Positions 56,486 through 64,000 of a DNA stretch of 64,000 nt are shown in pieces (the stretch's first letter is position 1; each line of letters starts with the position of its first letter). Source of the DNA: Acetivibrio saccincola (lineage in GTDB: Bacteria > Bacillota > Clostridia > Acetivibrionales > Acetivibrionaceae); contig NZ_CP025197.1 in the NCBI RefSeq assembly GCF_002844395.1, forward strand, positions 992,001 through 1,056,000, written 5' to 3'. The notes under the pieces are model-generated. The model did not search any database, was not told the origin of the DNA, and saw only the letters and a program-made list of their open reading frames with translations. Made by a program: the position numbers and the translations under genes.

Positions 56486-57223
56486 ATGTTATTTATTACA
56501 GCTGCTATAAATTATACTGCTGAAACGGCAACCAGGATTGTTGAAAAAATTAAAAAGGGAGACAAACAATTAAAAGAACAGTTTATAAAGGACTACATTC
56601 CCTTTATATTAAACATTGTTTCTGGTTTTTGTTCTTATAAAACATCTGATTTAAAAAGCAGTGATGAGTATAGTATAGGGCTAATAGCCTTTGATGAAGC
56701 TATTGAGAGATTTGATATTGGCAGAAGCAAAAATTTTCTTAAATTTGCAGAAATGGTGATAAAAAGGAGAATGATAGATTATTACAGGAAAACATCGTCT
56801 ATTGACAAAAAAGAAATTCCGTTTTCGTATTTTTATAGGGAAAGCGAGAAGGAACTTGAGGGAAAATTAAATATGTATGATATTGGACAGGAATCAGACA
56901 GATATGAGCTTATTTGGGAGTTAAAAGATTTTTCAAAAAAATTAGAAAGTTTTGGATTGAGTATTACAAAACTGCCGGACTATGTACCAAAGCATAAAGC
57001 TTCAAAACAAATGTGTGTGGACATTGCTAAAAAAATAATTGAGAATGAGGATATTTTAAACAAACTAAAAACTAAAAAGTACATACAGATGAAGAAACTT
57101 TCAAAATTAATTGATGTTCATCCAAAAACCGTGGAGAGAAACAGGGCATTTATCATATGTTTATGTATACTACTTGAAAGTGATTACAAAAACTTTAAAG
57201 GGTATTTAAACAAAGTATTTTAA
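56486..57223 (+). CDS. sigI: RNA polymerase sigma factor SigI
   Basis: 245 residues. The SigI N-terminal region (ATRIVEKIKKGDKQLKEQFI, YIPFILNIVSGFC, SDEYSIGLIAFDEAIERFD, NFLKFAEMVIKRRMIDYYRK) matches sigma region 2. The C-terminal SigI-C domain (ELKDFSKKLESFGLSITKLP, MKKLSKLIDVHPKTVERNRA) binds the promoter. In A. thermocellum, SigI factors turn on cellulosomal genes when their RsgI partner senses polysaccharide. A GGGAAGAG site precedes the ATG. It is cotranscribed with rsgI, and xynY follows in the same direction. Confidence 0.95.
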   Translation: MLFITAAINYTAETATRIVEKIKKGDKQLKEQFIKDYIPFILNIVSGFCSYKTSDLKSSDEYSIGLIAFDEAIERFDIGRSKNFLKFAEMVIKRRMIDYYRKTSSIDKKEIPFSYFYRESEKELEGKLNMYDIGQESDRYELIWELKDFSKKLESFGLSITKLPDYVPKHKASKQMCVDIAKKIIENEDILNKLKTKKYIQMKKLSKLIDVHPKTVERNRAFIICLCILLESDYKNFKGYLNKVF

Positions 57224-57366
57224 TTTATCACAATTTTAATTTATCACAAGTTTAGAAATTAGGTAAGTTTACAAATTAGTTTAGAAATTTAAGAAAGGTT
57301 GCAAAGTATCTTGAAGCGGCAAATAAAAGCTTAAATCCTTAAAAAAGGATGTTAGGGGGAAGAAAA

Positions 57367-58557
57367 TTGAAGTATAAGGGAATTGTAATAAAACTTACTA
57401 AAAACAAAGCCATTGTAACTACAGAAGATTTTCAGTGCTACTATATTAAGAGAAGCCCTACAATTTGTGTGGGCAAGGAAGTTGAATTTACCGGTAAGGA
57501 AATTATTAAGAAAAAACATGCCTTAGTAAAACTGGCTTTAAGTGCCGCATGTATAATACTTGTGATAATAGGTTTAATGAGCTTTACAGGAATAATAGAT
57601 ATAAATAACATTTTGTACAGCCCCCGGGTTTTTGCCTACATAAGTGTAGATATAAATCCTGGTTTTGAGATGGAAATTGACTATGAGGGGAGAGTTTTAA
57701 ATTTAGTTGCACTAGATGATGATGCAGGAGAAATTTTAAATAATATAGAGTTTGACAAGGTTAACATTTCTAAAGTTATTGATAATATGATAAATGAATT
57801 AAAAGCTAAGGGTGAAATCGGCGGGAATACAAAAGATTATATACTGATTTCAAGTACATTAAATTGGAAAATGGAAGAAAACAATAGTGAAATCCATGAG
57901 AAGAGACAAAGGCTGGATATTATTATAAATGAGATGAAAAATGATATAGAAAACAGATACAAAGCAGATGTTTACCTCCTTCATGCAGATATAGAAGAAA
58001 GGGAGGATGCAATAAGTAAAGGCATATCCACCGGCAGATATATAGCATACAAAAGCTTGGAAAATGAGCTTTCAATTGAAGATGTTAAAGAGGCTGCTGT
58101 GGCAAATCTGATAGAGATGTTAGAAAAGGGTAATACCGATTCAATATATAGGAGATTTGAATCTAGTAATTACCGCGGGTATTATATACGGACTGAGTCG
58201 TTTAGAGCCCGTATTTCTCCATATGTAGATCCTATTGAGGATTCTATATTTAAGATAGTTCCCGGACTTGCAGCAGCAGATTGCATTTCCTTTGAGTCAA
58301 TGAATTACCCGGGATATTATCTAAAACATGAAAATTTTGAACTTATCCTGAAAAAATACGAGGACACGGATTTATTTAAAGCAGATGCAACGTTTAGAAT
58401 TGTACCGGGTTTGGCGGATGGAAGCATGATTTCTTTTCAGTCTTTTAATTATCCGAACAGGTATATAAGGCACAGGGAATTTGCCCTTTATATTGAAGAA
58501 ATATTTACCGAACTCGACAAAAAAGATGCAACATTTATTGAAATAAAAGTTGAGTAG
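57367..58557 (+). CDS. rsgI: anti-sigma factor RsgI with arabinose-binding sensor (CBM42-like)
   Basis: About 396 residues. Residues 1-52 form the cytoplasmic RsgI domain that holds SigI. One membrane helix lies at about 54-77. The extracellular juxtamembrane domain has SVDINPGFE: Asn97-Pro98 is the autoproteolysis site known for RsgI proteins. The C-terminal ~140 residues are AbfB/CBM42-like repeats (YRRFESSNYRGYYIR, ISFESMNYPGYYLKHENF, SFQSFNYPNRYIRHREF), three blades of a beta-trefoil that binds arabinose side chains. The start is TTG 57367, with AGGGGGA six bases upstream. It probably senses arabinoxylan and controls xynY next door, like RsgI5 of A. thermocellum. Confidence 0.9.
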   Translation: MKYKGIVIKLTKNKAIVTTEDFQCYYIKRSPTICVGKEVEFTGKEIIKKKHALVKLALSAACIILVIIGLMSFTGIIDINNILYSPRVFAYISVDINPGFEMEIDYEGRVLNLVALDDDAGEILNNIEFDKVNISKVIDNMINELKAKGEIGGNTKDYILISSTLNWKMEENNSEIHEKRQRLDIIINEMKNDIENRYKADVYLLHADIEEREDAISKGISTGRYIAYKSLENELSIEDVKEAAVANLIEMLEKGNTDSIYRRFESSNYRGYYIRTESFRARISPYVDPIEDSIFKIVPGLAAADCISFESMNYPGYYLKHENFELILKKYEDTDLFKADATFRIVPGLADGSMISFQSFNYPNRYIRHREFALYIEEIFTELDKKDATFIEIKVE

Positions 58558-58692
58558 CCTTGCAAATTAATTGTAATTAAGTCAAATTCCCAACTGAAAA
58601 AAAGCCTATTTTTCGTACATCTAAGGTAAAGGGCAAAATTATGCCCGGGCAAGGGTTTGCCAAATAAAAAATATACTACGGGAGGTACTAGT

Positions 58693-61600
58693 ATGAAATT
58701 CAAGAAAATTTTAGCATCGGTGATAGCGTTTGTAATGTCAACCGGTCTGATTTGGGCAACGCCTTTGAATGCGGGGAGGGTACATGAGGAAAGGATTGTT
58801 TATGACAACTTTGAAATTAACTATGACGGATGGTGCAATATTGGAGAAAGTACCATTTTATCAGCAGTTGAAAATCTGGGACACAATTCTACAAGGGGGA
58901 TGATGGTAACAAACCGTTTATCCAAAAATGACGGGGCGTATTCGCAAAAAGGATTGTATCTTGATGGTGGCAAAAGTTACAATTACAGCGTTTTTGTAAA
59001 GCATGACGGGGATGGTATTGAAACATTTAATCTTTCTTTAAGTTACCAGGATATAAAGACAGGTGAGTTATATTCAGAAGTGATTGCAACTGAAAGTGCT
59101 GCCGGCGGGGAATGGACTAAGCTTTCAGCAGAATATAAAGCACCAAAAACTGCATCCGATATTACTCTGTCAATTACAACTGACAGTACTGTAGATTTTA
59201 TTTTTGACGATGTAACCATAACTGAAAAGAAAAGAATTAATACAAATACAGTATCGGCAGCAAATGGTAATGTGGGATTAAAGGATATGTATGCAAATTA
59301 CTTTAGAGTTGGTTCGGTACTTAACTCCGGAACGGTAAACAATTCAACAATAACCGCTATGATTTTGAAAGAATTTAACAGCATTACTCTTGAAAACGAA
59401 ATGAAGCCTGATGCTACACTGGTGCAATCAGGTTCAACTAATACAAATATCAGGGTTTCCCTAAATCGTGCAGCAAGTATTTTAAACTTTTGCGCACAAA
59501 ATAATATAGCTGTCAGAGGTCACACCCTGGTTTGGCACAGCCAGACGCCTGAGTGGTTCTTCAAAGATAATTTCCAAAACAATGGCAGTTGGGCATCTCA
59601 ATCAGTGATGGATCAGCGTATGGAAAGCTACATAAAAAATATGTTTGCTGAAATAAAAAGGCAGTATCCTTCACTAAATCTTTATGCCTATGACGTTGTA
59701 AATGAGGCTGTGAGCGATGATGCTAACAGAACCAGAAATTTTGGTGGGGCAAGAGAACCGGGATATGGAAACGGTAGATCTCCATGGGTTCAGATTTATG
59801 GGGATAACAAGTTTATTGAGAAAGCATTTGAATATGCAAGAAAATATGCTCCGGAAGGTTGTAAGCTTTACTATAATGATTACAACGAATATTGGGATCA
59901 TAAGAGGGACTGTATAGTTGCAATGTGTACATCCTTATACAATAAGGGTTTACTTGACGGTGTGGGAATGCAGTCTCACATTAATTCAGATATGAATGGG
60001 TTTACAGGTATACAAACCTATACAACTGCATTGCATAAGTATATTAATATAGGCTGTGATGTTCAGATTACGGAACTTGATATAAGTACAGAAAACGGTA
60101 AATTTAGTGCACAGCAGCAGGCTGATAAATATAAAGCTGTTTTCCAGGCAGCCATTGATGTAAATAAAAACTCCAATAAAGGGAAGGTTACGGCAATCTG
60201 CGTGTGGGGGCCTAATGATGCAAATACATGGATAGGTTCTGAAAACGCACCTCTTTTATTTGATAGAAATAACCAACCAAAGGCAGCTTACCATGCATTA
60301 GCTTCTCTTGTTCCTCAATCGGAATGGGGAGATGGTAGTAATCCTAATGACGGTGGCACAACACAGCCAAAGGGACCGGATGGAAATGGATATTATTATT
60401 ATGATACATTTGAAGACAGCATGGGACAATGGAATAACAGGGGACCGGCAGAAGTTGCTTTAAGTAACAGGGCATCTTATAAAGGCTCAGGGGCACTTTT
60501 CGTTAGCGGTCGTACAGATGCATGGAACGGTGCACAACGTGCATTAAGTCCTATAACATATGTCCCTGGAAATAAATATTGTTTCAGTTCCGTTGCTATG
60601 TTTACCGGAGGCGCTACTTCTGCAACATTCTGCATGAAACTGCAATACGTGGATTCAAACGGGGATCCCCAATACGATACTATAGATATGAAGACTGCTG
60701 TTGCAAACCAATGGGTTCATTTATATAACCCGGAATACACAATTCCGGCTGATGCAACAGATATGTATGTTTATGTGGAAACAGCGGAAGGTACCATGGA
60801 TTTCTACGTAGATGAAGCAATTGGAGCAGTTGCAGGAACTGTAATTACCGGACCTGGTGAAACTAAGTTTAAGCTAGGTGACGTAAACTTTGACGGTATT
60901 ATTGATTCTATTGACTTAGTAGTGGCAATGAGAGGTATACTGCAAGAAGGATTTTCCAGCGAAGCTGCTGAGCGTGCAGCTGATGTTAATCAGGATGGCG
61001 AAGTAAACAGCAATGACATGGCACTTTTATCACGTTACATATTAGAAATAATTGACAGATTTCCTGTTGAGGAAGAGCCTGAACCTTGGGAGCCTGAACC
61101 TGAGGAGCCTGAAGATCCTGGTAAACCTCCATTTAACTATGATCCGGCATTACAATACAGACCCGCTCCTAATTCTTATCTGACTCAGTGCCCGCAGCCG
61201 GGAAGGATTGTTAGAGAAACATATAATAGTATAAACGGAATGAAGAGTCTTAATGTATATCTTCCTTACGGCTATGACCCGAACAAAAAATACAACATTT
61301 TCTACCTCATGCATGGTGGTGGGGAAAACGAAAACACAATTTTTAGCAATGATGTTAATTTGCATCTTATTCTTGACCACATGATTATGAACGGTGATAT
61401 TGAGCCTATGATAGTTGTAACACCTACATTCAACGGTGGCAACTGTACAGCTCAAAATTTCTACAGGGAGTTTAGAGAAAATGTAATTCCATTTGTAGAA
61501 AGCAAGTATTCTACTTATGCAGAGTCAACAACTCCTGAGGGAATAGCTGCTTCAAGAATGCACAGAGCTTTTGGTGGTTTCTCAATGGGTGCAGTTGCAA

Positions 61601-61959
61601 CATGGGCTGTAATGGTTAATTGTCTGGATTACGTTGGATATTTCATGCCTTTAAGTGGTGACCACTGGTCAGGTAATTCTGCTCACGACAAGGCATATTC
61701 CATTGCTTCTGCAATTGACAGATCCGGTCTTTCAAAGAGAGAGTATTTTATTCTTGCTGCAACCGGTTCAGAGGATATTGCATACCCTAATGTTGCACCT
61801 CAAATTGAAGTTATGAAAACGCTCCCTCAGTTTGATTATACTTCAGATTTCTCTAAGGGTAATTTCTACTTCCTTGTAGCTCCGGGTCTTACACACTGGT
61901 GGGGATATGTAAGGCATTATATTTATGATGCACTTCCATATTTCTTCCATGAGGGATAA
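58693..61959 (+). CDS. xynY: cellulosomal xylanase/feruloyl esterase XynY-type
   Basis: 1,088 residues. Signal peptide (1-27), CBM22 (about 33-180), GH10 xylanase (about 190-545; acid/base E338 in DVVNEA, nucleophile E461 in ITELDIS, substrate-site HTLVWHSQTPEWF), a second CBM22 (about 566-715), type I dockerin (about 727-790; calcium repeats GDVNFDGIIDSIDL and ADVNQDGEVNSNDM), a Pro/Glu linker, and a CE1 feruloyl esterase (about 815-1088; S964 in GGFSMG, H1068 in LTHWW). It cleaves xylan and releases ferulate while docked on a cellulosome scaffoldin. The domain order matches XynY of A. thermocellum. Start chosen for GGGAGG, 8 bases upstream. Confidence 0.96.
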   Translation: MKFKKILASVIAFVMSTGLIWATPLNAGRVHEERIVYDNFEINYDGWCNIGESTILSAVENLGHNSTRGMMVTNRLSKNDGAYSQKGLYLDGGKSYNYSVFVKHDGDGIETFNLSLSYQDIKTGELYSEVIATESAAGGEWTKLSAEYKAPKTASDITLSITTDSTVDFIFDDVTITEKKRINTNTVSAANGNVGLKDMYANYFRVGSVLNSGTVNNSTITAMILKEFNSITLENEMKPDATLVQSGSTNTNIRVSLNRAASILNFCAQNNIAVRGHTLVWHSQTPEWFFKDNFQNNGSWASQSVMDQRMESYIKNMFAEIKRQYPSLNLYAYDVVNEAVSDDANRTRNFGGAREPGYGNGRSPWVQIYGDNKFIEKAFEYARKYAPEGCKLYYNDYNEYWDHKRDCIVAMCTSLYNKGLLDGVGMQSHINSDMNGFTGIQTYTTALHKYINIGCDVQITELDISTENGKFSAQQQADKYKAVFQAAIDVNKNSNKGKVTAICVWGPNDANTWIGSENAPLLFDRNNQPKAAYHALASLVPQSEWGDGSNPNDGGTTQPKGPDGNGYYYYDTFEDSMGQWNNRGPAEVALSNRASYKGSGALFVSGRTDAWNGAQRALSPITYVPGNKYCFSSVAMFTGGATSATFCMKLQYVDSNGDPQYDTIDMKTAVANQWVHLYNPEYTIPADATDMYVYVETAEGTMDFYVDEAIGAVAGTVITGPGETKFKLGDVNFDGIIDSIDLVVAMRGILQEGFSSEAAERAADVNQDGEVNSNDMALLSRYILEIIDRFPVEEEPEPWEPEPEEPEDPGKPPFNYDPALQYRPAPNSYLTQCPQPGRIVRETYNSINGMKSLNVYLPYGYDPNKKYNIFYLMHGGGENENTIFSNDVNLHLILDHMIMNGDIEPMIVVTPTFNGGNCTAQNFYREFRENVIPFVESKYSTYAESTTPEGIAASRMHRAFGGFSMGAVATWAVMVNCLDYVGYFMPLSGDHWSGNSAHDKAYSIASAIDRSGLSKREYFILAATGSEDIAYPNVAPQIEVMKTLPQFDYTSDFSKGNFYFLVAPGLTHWWGYVRHYIYDALPYFFHEG

Positions 61960-62018
61960 AAGCCAATTTAATAAGGTGATAACATAATAAGGCATTAAAA
62001 CAGATACAATAGCTTTTT

Positions 62019-62050
62019 AAAGAACTGCTGGAAAATCAGCAGTTCTTTAT
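62019..62050 (+). terminator. Rho-independent terminator of xynY
   Basis: 12-base arms AAAGAACTGCTG/CAGCAGTTCTTT (62019-62030, 62037-62048) with T-rich DNA after, 60 bases past the xynY stop. Confidence 0.8.
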
Positions 62051-62188
62051 TAATTTTAGGTAAATCTGCCCTAGGTTTATCAAATTAGAGAAAGAAAAAT
62101 TACAGAGAAAGGTGCGAGTGGATTTTTTAAATCAATATAAAAATACCGGCTTTAGAAATTAATCCAACGAAGGGACTTTCTATAGGAA

Positions 62189-64000
62189 TTATTTAAATGA
62201 CCTTTTTTCATAGTATTCTTTAAGTTTTTTATCACAATGTGAGATAATCCAGTTAATATCCTCTTTGGTTAGTTTTTTAAAGATATGTCTGTTAAACCGG
62301 ACATATTCAATTTCCCTGCACCTGTCCATAAAACGCATGTCCTGAAATCTTTTAAAGGGATTTGAAAAGATAGTACGTTCTGCATCTTTTCTTGTGAAAT
62401 TATCCTTACAAAATACACTGTTTTTCTTTTCCACAACAAGACCATTTTCTTTACGCTCATTATAAAAGTCTATGAAATAATCAACAATATCTTCAACTCT
62501 TACCCTGCCGTCAGAATCTACATATTCAAACATTGCTTTTAGTAAAACAGGCTTATAGGAATAGGACATGTCCATTTTTTCTACCATATTCATAAATTTT
62601 TCTTTCATGTTTGCAGCGGTGATTAAATCCCAGTTAAACTGTTTTGCATATTTTTTCACAGTTTCTTCATAAAAATATTTAAAGCTTTTATTATTTCCCA
62701 TGGGTACTTCCATATCAGGTATAATTTTTCCTTCTTTAATGTATCTATTGATTGTTTCAGATTGAACATCAACCATACGCACAAATTCAAATTGAGATAT
62801 CATTTCTTTTGCCTTATCTTGCCAATTAAATAAGTCAATTAATTCATAATCAGTAACGTCAATTGGAAAGTCAAGATATACTGTTGGTTTTTCTCCTTTT
62901 CTGAACAATTCTTTATCAAGTTGTTTCTTTTCAGCAGGTGCCAATACATATTCTCCGGCCAGGTATTCATTTATGTTAAAAACCCTGTGTAGCGAGTAAG
63001 GCATGTTAAAAAGCCCTGCATTATCTATAAAATCAAATACCATGACATACTCTTTATTAGGAGCTTTACGCATTCCACGTCCCAGTTGCTGGAGGTAGAG
63101 AGTCTTTGACATAGTAGGTCTTGCCATAAACAAAACTTCTGTTGAAGGGCTGTCCCAGCCTTCATTTAAAAGGTCACATGCACATAGTACTTTAATTATG
63201 CCCTTTTCATATTTGTCCAGAATATCATTTCTTTCTTTTGATTTTAAAGAGCCTGAAACTGCTTCACAGCTTACACCGTTTTCTCTAAAAAGTCTTGCAA
63301 TTTCCTCTGCGTGACTTACTGAGGCACAAAAAACCACTGTTTTTTTATTTTTAACATAATTAAGGTATGTATTGACTATTATGTTGTTTCTTTCAGGGAT
63401 AAATAATTTGCTTTCTAAATCTTGAGAATTATACTTTATACCGTTTATTCTAACATTGGAAATATCGATATTGGTTTTTATTCTTATACACCTGACCGGA
63501 ACCAGTTCACCAATTTCAACGGCAGTTTTTAAGTCAAGTTTATGTGCTACATTTTTAAAGTACATAAATAAATCTTCACCGTCAGCTCTTTCAGGTGTTG
63601 CAGTTAAACCCAGTGTAAATTTTGGTTTAAAATAATTTAATATCTTTTTATAAGTATTTGCTGCACTGTGATGGCATTCATCGATAATTAAATAGCCAAA
63701 TTCGTCCGGGGCAAAATCATCCAGGTTTTGAGATACATTTTGAACACTGCCGCAAACAACATAAGCGTTTTTTTCTTTTTCTTCTCCCAAATAACTTCCC
63801 ACCGACACCTGGGGCCAAATTTGTTTAAAAGTTTTTTTAGCTTGTTTTATCAGTTCTTTTGTATGGGCAATAAATAGGGTTCTTTCACCAAAATTTTTAG
63901 CATCAGTTACAGCTGTTACTGTTTTGCCAGCACCTGTTGCGTGATATAGTAGAGCTATACTTTCATTTCTTTTACGCATGTTTTGCAGGTTTTCAAGGGC
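62189..64000 (-). CDS. superfamily 2 DEAD/DEAH helicase, 5' end beyond window
   Basis: At least 603 residues, open to the window edge. Motif I ATGAGKT, Ia IAHTKELIKQ, II DECHH, III LTATPER, IV VVFCAS, V LNEGWDSP and VI QQLGRGMRKAP identify a restriction-type/UvrB-like SF2 helicase. The C-terminal ~280 residues are helical with EFVRMVDVQSETINRYIKEG and a late VRFNRHIFKKLTKEDINWII, a region I do not recognise. The N-terminus, which may hold a nuclease domain, is outside. It could belong to a restriction or DNA-repair system; this window cannot decide. Confidence 0.85.
   Translation of the reverse strand, partial: ALENLQNMRKRNESIALLYHATGAGKTVTAVTDAKNFGERTLFIAHTKELIKQAKKTFKQIWPQVSVGSYLGEEKEKNAYVVCGSVQNVSQNLDDFAPDEFGYLIIDECHHSAANTYKKILNYFKPKFTLGLTATPERADGEDLFMYFKNVAHKLDLKTAVEIGELVPVRCIRIKTNIDISNVRINGIKYNSQDLESKLFIPERNNIIVNTYLNYVKNKKTVVFCASVSHAEEIARLFRENGVSCEAVSGSLKSKERNDILDKYEKGIIKVLCACDLLNEGWDSPSTEVLFMARPTMSKTLYLQQLGRGMRKAPNKEYVMVFDFIDNAGLFNMPYSLHRVFNINEYLAGEYVLAPAEKKQLDKELFRKGEKPTVYLDFPIDVTDYELIDLFNWQDKAKEMISQFEFVRMVDVQSETINRYIKEGKIIPDMEVPMGNNKSFKYFYEETVKKYAKQFNWDLITAANMKEKFMNMVEKMDMSYSYKPVLLKAMFEYVDSDGRVRVEDIVDYFIDFYNERKENGLVVEKKNSVFCKDNFTRKDAERTIFSNPFKRFQDMRFMDRCREIEYVRFNRHIFKKLTKEDINWIISHCDKKLKEYYEKRSFK

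Overview
The window is low-GC Firmicute DNA that looks like an anaerobic, spore-forming, cellulosome-producing clostridium related to Acetivibrio (Clostridium) thermocellum. The main evidence is a XynY-type xylanase/feruloyl esterase with a type I dockerin (58693-61959), a SigI/RsgI polysaccharide-sensing pair directly upstream (56486-58557), a GerK-type spore germinant receptor subunit, and AT-rich intergenic DNA. The species assignment is inference.

Layout. 0-2.4 kb: a membrane-anchored Thr-rich protein, a WD40 remnant and a DUF2809 protein. 2.4-5.9 kb: IS91-like copy A abutting a truncated gerKA. 5.9-10.1 kb (minus strand): a secreted small protein plus MacB/FtsX-type ABC operon. 10.4-14.6 kb: an IS30 remnant, intact gerKA and truncated genes. 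14.7-19.7 kb: a Tn3 transposase fragment, IS91-like copy B and a complete tyrosine recombinase gene. 19.7-21.85 kb: two genes, each bounded by complementary core sites and followed by a long GC-rich hairpin, resembling integron gene cassettes. 22-25 kb: ISL3 remnant and IS91-like copy C. 25.4-27.5 kb: a complete ISLre2 element. 28.7-36.1 kb: a prophage cut down to integrase N-terminus, terminase, portal and two small inserted genes, with IS91-like copy D in the gap. 36.5-39.9 kb: copy E, cut by an IS4 element. 40.1-44.4 kb: a second secreted-small-protein plus ABC-transporter operon. 44.5-46.6 kb: remnants of a toxin-type M91 peptidase, a possible immunity lipoprotein and RNase J. 46.6-51.8 kb: an IS66 element interrupted by a 3.4-kb Tn7/Mu-like transposon with terminal repeats and a target duplication. 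52-54 kb: a decayed large gene. 53.9-56.2 kb: a DNA-damage operon (SRAP peptidase, small protein, Y-family polymerase) behind a LexA-type box. 56.4-62 kb: sigI, rsgI, xynY. 62-64 kb: a helicase running off the window.

Two observations stand out. First, the region 18.5-21.85 kb (tyrosine recombinase, twin 25-bp direct repeats with inner palindromes, then two cassette-like units whose ends read GTT...AAC) has the logic of an integron in a Firmicute, but its recombinase lacks the usual IntI-specific insertion. Second, five copies of one IS91-like element share the same right end, which lies 25 nt inside the start of that recombinase gene. They have one of two discrete left ends inside a hitchhiking, catalytically dead transglutaminase-like gene. 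The transposase promoter sits on a perfect 40-bp palindrome whose core fits a LexA box, suggesting that mobility is tied to DNA damage. Insertions, adjacent deletions and a 1.2-kb perfect duplication show recent rearrangement driven by these elements.
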